In this document: positions 41,601 to 56,100 of the stretch, piece by piece
How the letters are laid out: the number at the start of each line of letters is the position of its first letter
How positions within the stretch are numbered: position 1 is the first letter of the stretch
DNA from: Notolepis coatsorum
Taxonomy: Eukaryota > Chordata > Actinopteri > Aulopiformes > Paralepididae
Length of the DNA: 64,000 bases
NCBI GenBank assembly: GCA_963971535.1
Contig: CAXASK010002257.1
Location: forward strand, 173,119 to 237,118
Direction of reading: 5' to 3'
Notes under the pieces: generated by a model
Seen by the model: the letters and a program-made list of their open reading frames with translations, nothing else
What the model was told of the DNA's origin: nothing
Database searches by the model: none
Made by a program: the position numbers and the translations under genes

Positions 41601-44600
41601 AATCTCTCACTCTCTCACTCTTAATCTATCACTCTCTATCTCTCACTCTTACTCTCTCACTCTCTCTCACTCTTACTCTCTCTCACTCTTAATCTATCAC
41701 TCTTAATCGCTCACTCTCTCTCACTCTTAATATCTCACTCTTACTCTCTCACTCTTAATCTCTCACTCTTACTCTCTCACTCTCTCTCACTCTTAATCTC
41801 TCACTCTTTCTCACTCTTACTATCTCACTCTTACTCTCTCACTCTCTCTCACTCTTACTATCTCACTCTCTCTCACTCTCTCTCACTCTCTCTCACTCTT
41901 AATCTCTCACTCTTAATCTCTCACTCTCTCTCACTCTTAATATCTCACTCTCTATATCTCACTCTTACTCTCTCACTCTCTCTCACTCTTAATCTATCAC
42001 TCTCACTCTCTCTCACTCTTACTCTCTCACTCTCTCTCACTCTTAATCTCTCACTCTCTCTCACTCTTACTCTCTCACTCTTACTCTCTCACTCTCTCAC
42101 ACTCTTAATCTCTCACTCTTACTCTCTCACTCTCTCTCACTCTTAATCTCTCACTCTCTCACTCTTAATATCTCACTCGCTCACTCTTAATCTCTCACTC
42201 TTACTCTCTCACTCTCTCTCACTCTTAATCTCTCACTCTCTCTCACTCTTAATCTCTCACTCTCTATCTCTCACTCTCTCACTCTTAATCTATCACTCTT
42301 ACTCTCTCTCACTCTTAATCTCTCACTCTTAATCTCTCACTCTCTCTCACTCTTAATATCTCACTCTTACTCTCTCACTCTCTCTCACTCTTAATCTCTC
42401 ACTCTCTCTCACTCTTAATCTATCACTCTTAATCTCTCACTCTCTCTCACTCTTAATCTCTCACTCTCTATCTCTCACTCTTACTCTCTCACTCTCTCTC
42501 ACTCTTAATCTATCACTCTTACTCTCTCTCACTCTTAATCTCTCACTCTATCTCACTCTTAATCTCTCACTCTCTCTCACTCTTAATCTCTCACTCTTAA
42601 TCTCTCACTCTCTCTCACTCTTACTATCTCACTCTCTCTCACTCTTACTCTCTCACTCTCTCTAACTCTTAATATCTCACTCTTAATCTCTCTCTCACTC
42701 TTAATCTCTCACTCTCTATCTCTCACTCTTACTCTCTCACTCTCTCTCACTCTTAATCTCTCACTCTTACTCTCTCTCACTCTTAATCTCTCACTCTTAA
42801 TCTCTCACTCTCTCTCACTCTTAATATCTCACTCTCTCTCACTCTTAATCTCTCACTCTTACTATCTCTCACTCTTACTCTCTCACTCTTACTCTCTAAC
42901 TCTCTCTCACTCTTAATATCTCACTCTTACTCTCTCACTCTCCCTCACTCTTAATCTCTCACTCTTACTCTCTCACTCTCTCTCACTCGTACTCTCTCAC
43001 GCTTACTCTCTCACTCTCTCTCACTCTTACTATCTCACTCTCTCTCACTCTTAATCTCTCACTCTTAATCTCTCAATCTTACTCTCTCACTCTCTCTCAC
43101 TCTTACTCTCTCACTCTCTCTCACTCTTACTCTCTCACTCTCTCTCACTCTTACTCTCTCACTCTCTCTCACTCTTAATCTCTCACTCTTAATCTCTCAC
43201 TCTCTCTCACTCTTAATCTCTCACTCTCTATCTCTCACTCTTACGCTCTCACTCTCTCTCACTCTTAATCTATCACTCTTACTCTCTCTCACTCTCTATC
43301 TCTCACTCGTACTCTCTCACTCTCTCTCACTCTTAATCTCTCACTCTCTCTCACTCTTACGCTCTCACTCTATCTCACTCTTACTATCTCACTCTATCTC
43401 ACTCTCTCTCACTCTCTCTCACTCTTACTCGCTCACTCGATCTCACTCTTACTATCTCACTCTCTCTCACTCTTACTCGCTCACTCTATCTCACTCTTAA
43501 TCTCTCACTCTTAATCTCTCACTCTCTCTCACTCTTAATCTCTCACTCTCTCTCACTCTTACGCTCTCACTCTATCTCACTCTTACTATCTCACTCTCTC
43601 TCACTCTCTCTCACTCTTACTCTCTCACTCTCTCTCACTCTTAATCTCTCACTCTCTCTCACTCTTAATCTCTCACTCTTACTCTCTCACTCTCTCTCAC
43701 TCTTAATCTATCACTCTTACTCTCTCTCACTCTTAATCTCTCACTCTTAATCTCTCACTCTCTCTCACTCTTAATATCTCACTCTTACTCTCTCACTCTC
43801 TCTCACTCTTAATCTCTCACTCTTAATCTCTCACTCTCTCTCACTCTTACTCTCTCACTCTCTCTCACTCTTAATCTATCACTCTTACTCTCTCACTCTT
43901 ACTCTCTCACTCTATCTCACTCTTACTCTCTCACTCTCACTCTCTCTCACTCTTAATCTCTCACTCTCTCTCGCTCTTAATATCTCACTCTTACTCTCTC
44001 ACTCTCTCTCACTCTTAATATCTCACTCTATCTCACTCTTACTCTCTCACTCTCTCTCACTCTTAATCTATCACTCTTACTCGCTCACTCTCTCTCACTC
44101 TTACTATCTCACTCTCTCTCACTCTCTCTCACTCTTACTCTCTCACTCTCTCTCACTCTTAATCTCTCACTCTTAATCTCTCACTCTCTCACTCTTAATC
44201 TATCACTCTCTATCTCTCACTCTTACTCTCTCACTCTCTCTCACTCTTACTCTCTCTCACTCTTAATCTATCACTCTTAATCGCTCACTCTCTCTCACTC
44301 TTAATATCTCACTCTTACTCTCTCACTCTTAATCTCTCACTCTTACTCTCTCACTCTTAATCTCTCACTCTTTCTCACTCTTACTATCTCACTCTTACTC
44401 TCTCACTCTCTCTCACTCTTACTATCTCACTCTCTCTCACTCTCTCTCACTCTTAATCTCTCACTCTTAATCTCTCACTCTCTCTCACTCTTAATATCTC
44501 ACTCTCTATATCTCACTCTTACTCTCTCACTCTCTCTCACTCTTAATCTATCACTCTTACTCTCTCTCACTCTTAATCTCTCACTCTTAATCTCTCACTC

Positions 44601-46480
44601 TCTCTCACTCTTAATATCTCACTCTTACTATCTCACTCTCTCTCACTCTTAATCTCTCACTATTACTCTATCTCACTCTTACTCTCTCACTCTTAATCTA
44701 TCACTCTTACTCTCTCACTCTTACTCTCTCACTCTCTCTCACTCTTACTCTCTCACTCTCTCTCACTCTTAATCTCTCACTCTCTCTCACTCTTAATCTC
44801 TCACTCTTACTCTCTCACTCTCTCTCACTCTTAATATCTCACTCTCTCTCACTCTTACTCTCTCACTCTCTCTCACTCTTACTCTCTCACTCTCTCTCAC
44901 TCTTAATCTATCACTCTTACTATCTCACTCTCTCTCACTCTTACTCTCTCACTCTTACTCTCTCACTCTCTCTCACTCTTAATCTCTCACTCTCTCTCAC
45001 TCTTACTCTCTCACTCTTACTCTCTCACTCTCTCGCACTCTTAATCTCTCACTCTTACTCTCTCACTCTCTCTCACTCTTAATCTCTCACTCTCTCACTC
45101 TTAATATCTCACTCGCTCACTCTTAATCTCTCACTCTTACTCTCTCACTCTCTCTCACTCTTAATCTCTCACTCTCTCTCACTCTTAATCTCTCACTCTC
45201 TATCTCTCACTCTCTCACTCTTAATCTATCACTCTTACTCTCTCTCACTCTTAATCTCTCACTCTTAATCTCTCACTCTCTCTCACTCTTAATATCTCAC
45301 TCTTACTCTCTCACTCTCTCTCACTCTTAATCTCTCACTCTCTCTCACTCTTAATCTATCACTCTTAATCTCTCACTCTCTCTCACTCTTAATCTCTCAC
45401 TCTCTCTCACTCTTAATTTCTCACTCTTACTCTCGCACTCTCTCTCACTCTTACTCTCACTCTCTCACTCTTAATCTATCACTCTTACTCTCTTACTCTC
45501 TCTCACTCTTAATCTCTCACTCTCTCTCACTCTTAATATCTCACTCTATCTCACTCTTACTCTCTCTCTCACTCTTAATATCTCACTATCTCTCACTCTT
45601 AATCTCTCACTCTTACTATCTCACTATTTCTCTCTCACTCTTAATATCTCACTCTCTCACTCTTTCTCTCTCACTCTTACTATCTCACTCTCTCTCACTC
45701 TTAATCTCTCACTCTATCTCACTCTTAATCTCTCACTCTTAATCTCTCACTCTCTCTCACTCTTAATATCTCACTCTTACTATCTCACTCTTAATATCTC
45801 ACTCTCTCTCACTCTTACTCTCTCACTCTCTCTCACTCTTAATCACTCACTCTTACTCTCTCACTCTCTCGCACTCTTACTATCTCACTATCTCTCACTC
45901 TTAATCTATCACTCTTACTCTCTTACTCTCTCTCACTCTTAATCTCTCACTCTTAATCTCTCACTCTCTCTCACTCTTAATCTCTCACTCTTACTCTCTC
46001 ACTCTCTCTCACTCTTAATCTCTCACTCTTACTCTCACTCTCTCTCACTCTTAATATCTCACTCTCTCTCACTCTTAATCTCTCACTCTTACTCTCTCAC
46101 GCTTACTCTCTCACTCTCTCTCTCACTCTTAATCTCTCACTCTCTCTCACTCTTAATATCTCACTCTCTCTCACTCTTAATCTCTCACTCTTACTCTCTC
46201 ACTCTCTCTCACTCTTAATATCTCACTCTCTCTCACTCTTACTCTCTCACTCTCTCTCACTCTTAATTTCGCACTCTTACTCTCTCACTCTCTCTCACTC
46301 TTACTCTCTCACTCTCTCACTCTTAATCTATCACTCTTACTCTCTTACTCTCTCTCACTCTTAATCTCTCACTCTTAATCTCTCACTCTCTCTCACTCTT
46401 AATCTCTCACTCTTACTCTCTCACTCTCTCTCACTCTTAATCTCTCACTCTTACTATCTCACTCTTTCTCTCTCACTCTT
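38643..46480 (+). repeat. Higher-order repeat copy 4 (7838 bp, longest)
   Basis: Landmarks: CTCACGCTCTC G at 39867; CTCCCTC at 40368 and 42942; CTCGATCTC at 40864 and 43438; CTCGCTCTT G at 41399 and 43973; TCACTATTTC at 45621; CTCGCAC G at 45871; TTAATTTCGC at 46263. It has both modules (496 bp each) and an uncut A part, so it is the best candidate for the ancestral HOR. Its first part follows copy 3 at a constant offset of 7290. It shares the TATTTC variant in the A part with copy 3 only. Private changes include an A at 43396 (CACTCTATCTC for CACTCTCTCTC). Confidence 0.87.
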
Positions 46481-49400
46481 AATATATCACTCTCTCACTC
46501 TTTCTCTCTCACTCTTACTATCTCACTCTCTCTCACTCTTAATCTCTCACTCTTAATCTCTCACTCTATCTCACTCTTAATCTCTCACTCTATATCTCTC
46601 ACTCTTACTCTCTCACTCTCTCTCACTCTTAATCTATCACTCTTACTCTCTCTCACTCTTAATCTCTCACTCTTAATCTCTCACTCTCTCTCACTCTTAA
46701 TATCTCACTCTTACTCTATCTCACTCTTAATCTCTCACTCTTACTCTCTCTCACTCTTACTCTCTCACTCTCTCACTCTTAATATCTCACTCTTACTCTC
46801 TCACTCTCTCTCACTCTTAATCTCTCACTCTCTATCTCTCACTCTTACTCTCTCACTCTCTCTCACTCTTAATCTATCACTCTTACTCTCTCTCACTCTT
46901 AATCTCTCACTCTTACTCTCTCACTCTCTCTCACTCTTAATCTATCACTCTTACTCTCTCTCACTCTTAATCTCTCACTCTTAATCTCTCACTCTCTCAC
47001 TCTTAATATCTCACTCTTACTATCTCACTCTCTCTCACTCTTACTCTCTCTCACTCTTACTCTCTCACTCTTACGATCTCACTCTCTCTCACTCTTAATC
47101 TCTCACGCTTACTCTCACTCTCTCTCACTCTTAATCTCTCACTCTCTCTCACTCTTAATCTCTCACTCTTAATCTCTCACTCTCTCTCACTCTTAATCTC
47201 TCACTCTTACTCTCTCACTCTCTCTCACTCTTAATATATCACTCTCTCTCACTCTTACTCTCTCACTCTCTCTCACTCTTAATCACTCACTCTTACTCTC
47301 TCACTCTCTCTCACTCTTACTCTCTCACTCTCTCTCACTCTTAATCTATCACTCTTACTCTCTTACTCTCTCTCACTCTTAATCTATCACTCTTACTCTC
47401 TCACTCTCTCTCACTCTTACTCTCTCACTCTTAATATCTCACTCTCTCTCACTCTTAATCTCTCACTCTTAATCTCTCACTCTCTCTCACTCTTACTCTC
47501 TCACTCTTACTCTCTCACTCTCTCTCACTCTTACTATCTCACTCTCTCTCACTCTTACTATCTCACTCTCTCTCACTCTTAATCTATCACTCTTACTCTC
47601 TCACTCTTACTCTCTCACTCTCTCTCACTCTTACTCTCTCACTCTCTCTCACTCTTAATCTCTCACTCTCTCTCACTCTTAATCTCTCACTCTTACTCTC
47701 TCACGCTCTCTCACTCTTAATATCTCACTCTCTCTCACTCTTACTCTCTCACTCTCTTTCACTCTTAATCTCTCACTCTTACTCTCTCACTCTCTCTCAC
47801 TCTTACTCTCTCACTCTCTCTCACTCTTAATCTATCACTCTTACTCTCGCACTCTCTCTCACTCTTACTATCTCACTCTCTCTCACTCTTACTCTCTCAC
47901 TCTCTCTAACTCTTAATCTCTCACTCTTAATCTCTCACTCTCTCTCACTCTTAATCTCTCACTCTCTATCTCTCACTCTTACTCTCTCACTCTCTCTCAC
48001 TCTTAATCTCTCACTCTTACTCTCTCTCACTCTTAATCTCTCATTCTTAATCTCTCACTCTCTCTCACTCTTAATATCTCACTCTTACTCTCTCACTCTC
48101 TCTCACTCTTAATCTCTCACTCTTACTATCTCTCACTCTTACTCTCTCACTCTTACTCTCTAACTCTCTCTCACTCTTAATATCTCACTCTTACTCTCTC
48201 ACTCTCCCTCACTCTTAATCTCTCACTCTTACTCTCTCACTCTCTCTCACTCGTACTCTCTCACGCTTACTCTCTCACTCTCTCTCACTCTTACTATCTC
48301 ACTCTCTCTCACTCTTAATCTCTCACTCTTAATCTCTCAATCTTACTCTCTCACTCTCTCTCACTCTTACTCTCTCACTCTCTCTCACTCTTACTCTCTC
48401 ACTCTCTCTCACTCTTACTCTCTCACTCTCTCTCACTCTTAATCTCTCACTCTTAATCTCTCACTCTCTCTCACTCTTAATCTCTCACTCTCTATCTCTC
48501 ACTCTTACGCTCTCACTCTCTCTCACTCTTAATCTATCACTCTTACTCTCTCTCACTCTCTATCTCTCACTCGTACTCTCTCACTCTCTCTCACTCTTAA
48601 TCTCTCACTCTCTCTCACTCTTACGCTCTCACTCTATCTCACTCTTACTATCTCACTCTCTCTCACTCTCTCTCACTCTCTCTCACTCTTACTCGCTCAC
48701 TCGATCTCACTCTTACTATCTCACTCTCTCTCACTCTTACTCGCTCACTCTATCTCACTCTTAATCTCTCACTCTTAATCTCTCACTCTCTCTCACTCTT
48801 AATCTCTCACTCTCTCTCACTCTTACGCTCTCACTCTATCTCACTCTTACTATCTCACTCTCTCTCACTCTCTCTCACTCTTACTCTCTCACTCTCTCTC
48901 ACTCTTAATCTATCACTCTCTCTCACTCTTAATCTCTCACTCTTACTCTCTCACTCTCTCTCACTCTTAATCTATCACTCTTACTCTCTCTCACTCTTAA
49001 TCTCTCACTCTTAATCTCTCACTCTCTCTCACTCTTAATATCTCACTCTTACTCTCTCACTCTCTCTCACTCTTAATCTCTCACTCTTAATCTCTCACTC
49101 TCTCTCACTCTTACTCTCTCACTCTCTCTCACTCTTAATCTATCACTCTTACTCTCTCACTCTTACTCTCTCACTCTATCTCACTCTTACTCTCTCACTC
49201 TCACTCTCTCTCACTCTTAATCTCTCACTCTCTCTCGCTCTTAATATCTCACTCTTACTCTCTCACTCTCTCTCACTCTTAATATCTCACTCTATCTCAC
49301 TCTTACTCTCTCACTCTCTCTCACTCTTAATCTATCACTCTTACTCGCTCACTCTCTCTCACTCTTACTATCTCACTCTCTCTCACTCTCTCTCACTCTT

Positions 49401-52400
49401 ACTCTCTCACTCTCTCTCACTCTTAATCTCTCACTCTTAATCTCTCACTCTCTCACTCTTAATCTATCACTCTCTATCTCTCACTCTTACTCTCTCACTC
49501 TCTCTCACTCTTACTCTCTCTCACTCTTAATCTATCACTCTTAATCGCTCACTCTCTCTCACTCTTAATATCTCACTCTTACTCTCTCACTCTTAATCTC
49601 TCACTCTTACTCTCTCACTCTCTCTCACTCTTAATCTCTCACTCTTTCTCACTCTTACTATCTCACTCTTACTCTCTCACTCTCTCTCACTCTTACTATC
49701 TCACTCTCTCTCACTCTCTCTCACTCTCTCTCACTCTCTCTCACTCTTAATCTCTCACTCTTAATCTCTCACTCTTAATATCTCACTCTCTATATCTCAC
49801 TCTTACTCTCTCACTCTCTCTCACTCTTAATCTATCACTCTCACTCTCTCTCACTCTTACTCTCTCACTCTCTCTCACTCTTAATCTCTCACTCTCTCTC
49901 ACTCTTACTCTCTCACTCTTACTCTCTCACTCTCTCACACTCTTAATCTCTCACTCTTACTCTCTCACTCTCTCTCACTCTTAATCTCTCACTCTCTCAC
50001 TCTTAATATCTCACTCGCTCACTCTTAATCTCTCACTCTTACTCTCTCACTCTCTCTCACTCTTAATCTCTCACTCTCTCTCACTCTTAATCTCTCACTC
50101 TCTATCTCTCACTCTCTCACTCTTAATCTATCACTCTTACTCTCTCTCACTCTTAATCTCTCACTCTTAATCTCTCACTCTCTCTCACTCTTAATATCTC
50201 ACTCTTACTCTCTCACTCTCTCTCACTCTTAATCTCTCACTCTCTCTCACTCTTAATCTATCACTCTTAATCTCTCACTCTCTCTCACTCTTAATCTCTC
50301 ACTCTCTATCTCTCACTCTTACTCTCTCACTCTCTCTCACTCTTAATCTATCACTCTTACTCTCTCTCACTCTTAATCTCTCACTCTATCTCACTCTTAA
50401 TCTCTCACTCTCTCTCACTCTTAATCTCTCACTCTTACTATCTCACTCTCTCTCACTCTTAATCTCTCACTATTACTCTATCTCACTCTTACTCTCTCAC
50501 TCTTAATCTATCACTCTTACTCTCTCACTCTTACTCTCTCACTCTCTCTCACTCTTACTCTCTCACTCTCTCTCACTCTTAATCTCTCACTCTCTCTCGC
50601 TCTTAATATCTCACTCTTACTCTCTCACTCTCTCTCACTCTTAATATCTCACTCTATCTCACTCTTACTCTCTCACTCTCTCTCACTCTTAATCTATCAC
50701 TCTTACTCGCTCACTCTCTCTCACTCTTACTATCTCACTCTCTCTCACTCTCTCTCACTCTTACTCTCTCACTCTCTCTCACTCTTAATCTCTCACTCTT
50801 AATCTCTCACTCTCTCACTCTTAATCTATCACTCTCTATCTCTCACTCTTACTCTCTCACTCTCTCTCACTCTTACTCTCTCTCACTCTTAATCTATCAC
50901 TCTTAATCGCTCACTCTCTCTCACTCTTAATATCTCACTCTTACTCTCTCACTCTTAATCTCTCACTCTTACTCTCTCACTCTCTCTCACTCTTAATCTC
51001 TCACTCTTTCTCACTCTTACTATCTCACTCTTACTCTCTCACTCTCTCTCACTCTTACTATCTCACTCTCTCTCACTCTCTCTCACTCTTAATCTCTCAC
51101 TCTTAATCTCTCACTCTCTCTCACTCTTAATATCTCACTCTCTATATCTCACTCTTACTCTCTCACTCTCTCTCACTCTTAATCTATCACTCTTACTCTC
51201 TCTCACTCTTAATCTCTCACTCTTAATCTCTCACTCTCTCTCACTCTTAATATCTCACTCTTACTATCTCACTCTCTCTCACTCTTAATCTCTCACTATT
51301 ACTCTATCTCACTCTTACTCTCTCACTCTTAATCTATCACTCTTACTCTCTCACTCTTACTCTCTCACTCTCTCTCACTCTTACTCTCTCACTCTCTCTC
51401 ACTCTTAATCTCTCACTCTCTCTCACTCTTAATCTCTCACTCTTACTCTCTCACTCTCTCTCACTCTTAATATCTCACTCTCTCTCACTCTTACTCTCTC
51501 ACTCTCTCTCACTCTTACTCTCTCACTCTCTCTCACTCTTAATCTATCACTCTTACTATCTCACTCTCTCTCACTCTTACTCTCTCACTCTTACTCTCTC
51601 ACTCTCTCTCACTCTTAATCTCTCACTCTCTCTCACTCTTACTCTCTCACTCTTACTCTCTCACTCTCTCGCACTCTTAATCTCTCACTCTTACTCTCTC
51701 ACTCTCTCTCACTCTTAATCTCTCACTCTCTCACTCTTAATATCTCACTCGCTCACTCTTAATCTCTCACTCTTACTCTCTCACTCTCTCTCACTCTTAA
51801 TCTCTCACTCTCTCTCACTCTTAATCTCTCACTCTCTATCTCTCACTCTCTCACTCTTAATCTATCACTCTTACTCTCTCTCACTCTTAATCTCTCACTC
51901 TTAATCTCTCACTCTCTCTCACTCTTAATATCTCACTCTTACTCTCTCACTCTCTCTCACTCTTAATCTCTCACTCTCTCTCACTCTTAATCTATCACTC
52001 TTAATCTCTCACTCTCTCTCACTCTTAATCTCTCACTCTCTCTCACTCTTAATTTCTCACTCTTACTCTCGCACTCTCTCTCACTCTTACTCTCTCACTC
52101 TCTCACTCTTAATCTATCACTCTTACTCTCTTACTCTCTCTCACTCTTAATCTCTCACTCTCTCTCACTCTTAATATCTCACTCTATCTCACTCTTACTC
52201 TCTCTCTCACTCTTAATATCTCACTATCTCTCACTCTTAATCTCTCACTCTTACTATCTCACTCTTTCTCTCTCACTCTTAATATCTCACTCTCTCACTC
52301 TTTCTCTCTCACTCTTACTATCTCACTCTCTCTCACTCTTAATCTCTCACTCTATCTCACTCTTAATCTCTCACTCTTAATCTCTCACTCTCTCTCACTC

Positions 52401-53118
52401 TTAATATCTCACTCTTACTATCTCACTCTTAATATCTCACTCTCTCTCACTCTTACTCTCTCACTCTCTCTCACTCTTAATCACTCACTCTTACTCTCTC
52501 ACTCTCTCGCACTCTTACTATCTCACTATCTCTCACTCTTAATCTATCACTCTTACTCTCTTACTCTCTCTCACTCTTAATCTCTCACTCTTAATCTCTC
52601 ACTCTCTCTCACTCTTAATCTCTCACTCTTACTCTCTCACTCTCTCTCACTCTTAATCTCTCACTCTTACTCTCACTCTCTCTCACTCTTAATATCTCAC
52701 TCTCTCTCACTCTTAATCTCTCACTCTTACTCTCTCACGCTTACTCTCTCACTCTCTCTCTCACTCTTAATCTCTCACTCTCTCTCACTCTTAATATCTC
52801 ACTCTCTCTCACTCTTAATCTCTCACTCTTACTCTCTCACTCTCTCTCACTCTTAATATCTCACTCTCTCTCACTCTTACTCTCTCACTCTCTCTCACTC
52901 TTAATTTCGCACTCTTACTCTCTCACTCTCTCTCACTCTTACTCTCTCACTCTCTCACTCTTAATCTATCACTCTTACTCTCTTACTCTCTCTCACTCTT
53001 AATCTCTCACTCTTAATCTCTCACTCTCTCTCACTCTTAATCTCTCACTCTTACTCTCTCACTCTCTCTCACTCTTAATCTCTCACTCTTACTATCTCAC
53101 TCTTTCTCTCTCACTCTT
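46481..53118 (+). repeat. Higher-order repeat copy 5 (6638 bp, second module mostly deleted)
   Basis: Landmarks: CTCACGCTCTC G at 47705, CTCCCTC at 48206, CTCGATCTC at 48702, CTCGCTCTT G at 49237 and again at 50599, TCACTCTTTC at 52259, TTAATTTCGC at 52901. The two CTCGCTCTT variants are 1362 bp apart instead of about 2574, and the second CCC and CGA landmarks are missing, so about 1.2 kb has been lost. The first 3.2 kb match copy 7 at a constant offset of 11830. One extra CACTCTCTCT unit sits near 49731 and one is missing near 49775 relative to copy 7. Confidence 0.86.
50430..50590 (+). repeat. Patch at the copy-5 deletion, matching 51256-51416
   Basis: Between the point where copy 5 leaves the second module (about 50435) and the point where it rejoins at CTCTCGCTCTTAA (G at 50599) lie about 160 bp that match sequence 826 bp downstream, including the rare CACTATTACTCTATC (50468 and 51294). 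The match ends at the A-to-G change in CTCTCGCTC. Similar CACTATTAC segments occur near 29530, 37360, 44650 and 56480. Inference: two exchanges in different registers, or conversion, built this junction. Confidence 0.72.
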
Positions 53119-56100
53119 AATATATCACTCTCTCACTCTTTCTCTCTCACTCTTACTATCTCACTCTCTCTCACTCTTAATCTCTCACTCTTAATCTCTC
53201 ACTCTATCTCACTCTTAATCTCTCACTCTATATCTCTCACTCTTACTCTCTCACTCTCTCTCACTCTTAATCTATCACTCTTACTCTCTCTCACTCTTAA
53301 TCTCTCACTCTTAATCTCTCACTCTCTCTCACTCTTAATATCTCACTCTTACTCTATCTCACTCTTAATCTCTCACTCTTACTCTCTCTCACTCTTACTC
53401 TCTCACTCTCTCACTCTTAATATCTCACTCTTACTCTCTCACTCTCTCTCACTCTTAATCTCTCACTCTCTATCTCTCACTCTTACTCTCTCACTCTCTC
53501 TCACTCTTAATCTATCACTCTTACTCTCTCTCACTCTTAATCTCTCACTCTTACTCTCTCACTCTCTCTCACTCTTAATCTATCACTCTTACTCTCTCTC
53601 ACTCTTAATCTCTCACTCTTAATCTCTCACTCTCTCACTCTTAATATCTCACTCTTACTATCTCACTCTCTCTCACTCTTACTCTCTCTCACTCTTACTC
53701 TCTCACTCTTACGATCTCACTCTCTCTCACTCTTAATCTCTCACGCTTACTCTCACTCTCTCTCACTCTTAATCTCTCACTCTCTCTCACTCTTAATCTC
53801 TCACTCTTAATCTCTCACTCTCTCTCACTCTTAATCTCTCACTCTTACTCTCTCACTCTCTCTCACTCTTAATATATCACTCTCTCTCACTCTTACTCTC
53901 TCACTCTCTCTCACTCTTAATCACTCACTCTTACTCTCTCACTCTCTCTCACTCTTACTCTCTCACTCTCTCTCACTCTTAATCTATCACTCTTACTCTC
54001 TTACTCTCTCTCACTCTTAATCTATCACTCTTACTCTCTCACTCTCTCTCACTCTTACTCTCTCACTCTTAATATCTCACTCTCTCTCACTCTTAATCTC
54101 TCACTCTTAATCTCTCACTCTCTCTCACTCTTACTCTCTCACTCTTACTCTCTCACTCTCTCTCACTCTTACTATCTCACTCTCTCTCACTCTTACTATC
54201 TCACTCTCTCTCACTCTTAATCTATCACTCTTACTCTCTCACTCTTACTCTCTCACTCTCTCTCACTCTTACTCTCTCACTCTCTCTCACTCTTAATCTC
54301 TCACTCTCTCTCACTCTTAATCTCTCACTCTTACTCTCTCACGCTCTCTCACTCTTAATATCTCACTCTCTCTCACTCTTACTCTCTCACTCTCTTTCAC
54401 TCTTAATCTCTCACTCTTACTCTCTCACTCTCTCTCACTCTTACTCTCTCACTCTCTCTCACTCTTAATCTATCACTCTTACTCTCGCACTCTCTCTCAC
54501 TCTTACTATCTCACTCTCTCTCACTCTTACTCTCTCACTCTCTCTAACTCTTAATCTCTCACTCTTAATCTCTCACTCTCTCTCACTCTTAATCTCTCAC
54601 TCTCTATCTCTCACTCTTACTCTCTCACTCTCTCTCACTCTTAATCTCTCACTCTTACTCTCTCTCACTCTTAATCTCTCATTCTTAATCTCTCACTCTC
54701 TCTCACTCTTAATATCTCACTCTTACTCTCTCACTCTCTCTCACTCTTAATCTCTCACTCTTACTATCTCTCACTCTTACTCTCTCACTCTTACTCTCTA
54801 ACTCTCTCTCACTCTTAATATCTCACTCTTACTCTCTCACTCTCCCTCACTCTTAATCTCTCACTCTTACTCTCTCACTCTCTCTCACTCGTACTCTCTC
54901 ACGCTTACTCTCTCACTCTCTCTCACTCTTACTATCTCACTCTCTCTCACTCTTAATCTCTCACTCTTAATCTCTCAATCTTACTCTCTCACTCTCTCTC
55001 ACTCTTACTCTCTCACTCTCTCTCACTCTTACTCTCTCACTCTCTCTCACTCTTACTCTCTCACTCTCTCTCACTCTTAATCTCTCACTCTTAATCTCTC
55101 ACTCTCTCTCACTCTTAATCTCTCACTCTCTATCTCTCACTCTTACGCTCTCACTCTCTCTCACTCTTAATCTATCACTCTTACTCTCTCTCACTCTCTA
55201 TCTCTCACTCGTACTCTCTCACTCTCTCTCACTCTTAATCTCTCACTCTCTCTCACTCTTACGCTCTCACTCTATCTCACTCTTACTATCTCACTCTCTC
55301 TCACTCTCTCTCACTCTCTCTCACTCTTACTCGCTCACTCGATCTCACTCTTACTATCTCACTCTCTCTCACTCTTACTCGCTCACTCTATCTCACTCTT
55401 AATCTCTCACTCTTAATCTCTCACTCTCTCTCACTCTTACTCTCTCACTCTCTCTCACTCTTAATCTCTCACTCTCTCTCACTCTTAATCTCTCACTCTT
55501 ACTCTCTCACTCTCTCTCACTCTTAATCTATCACTCTTACTCTCTCTCACTCTTAATCTCTCACTCTTAATCTCTCACTCTCTCTCACTCTTAATATCTC
55601 ACTCTTACTCTCTCACTCTCTCTCACTCTTAATCTCTCACTCTTAATCTCTCACTCTCTCTCACTCTTACTCTCTCACTCTCTCTCACTCTTAATCTATC
55701 ACTCTTACTCTCTCACTCTTACTCTCTCACTCTATCTCACTCTTACTCTCTCACTCTCACTCTCTCTCACTCTTAATCTCTCACTCTCTCTCGCTCTTAA
55801 TATCTCACTCTTACTCTCTCACTCTCTCTCACTCTTAATATCTCACTCGATCTCACTCTTACTCTCTCACTCTCTCTCACTCTTAATCTATCACTCTTAC
55901 TCGCTCACTCTCTCTCACTCTTACTATCTCACTCTCTCTCACTCTCTCTCACTCTTACTCTCTCACTCTCTCTCACTCTTAATCTCTCACTCTTAATCTC
56001 TCACTCTCTCACTCTTAATCTATCACTCTCTATCTCTCACTCTTACTCTCTCACTCTCTCTCACTCTTACTCTCTCTCACTCTTAATCTATCACTCTTAA

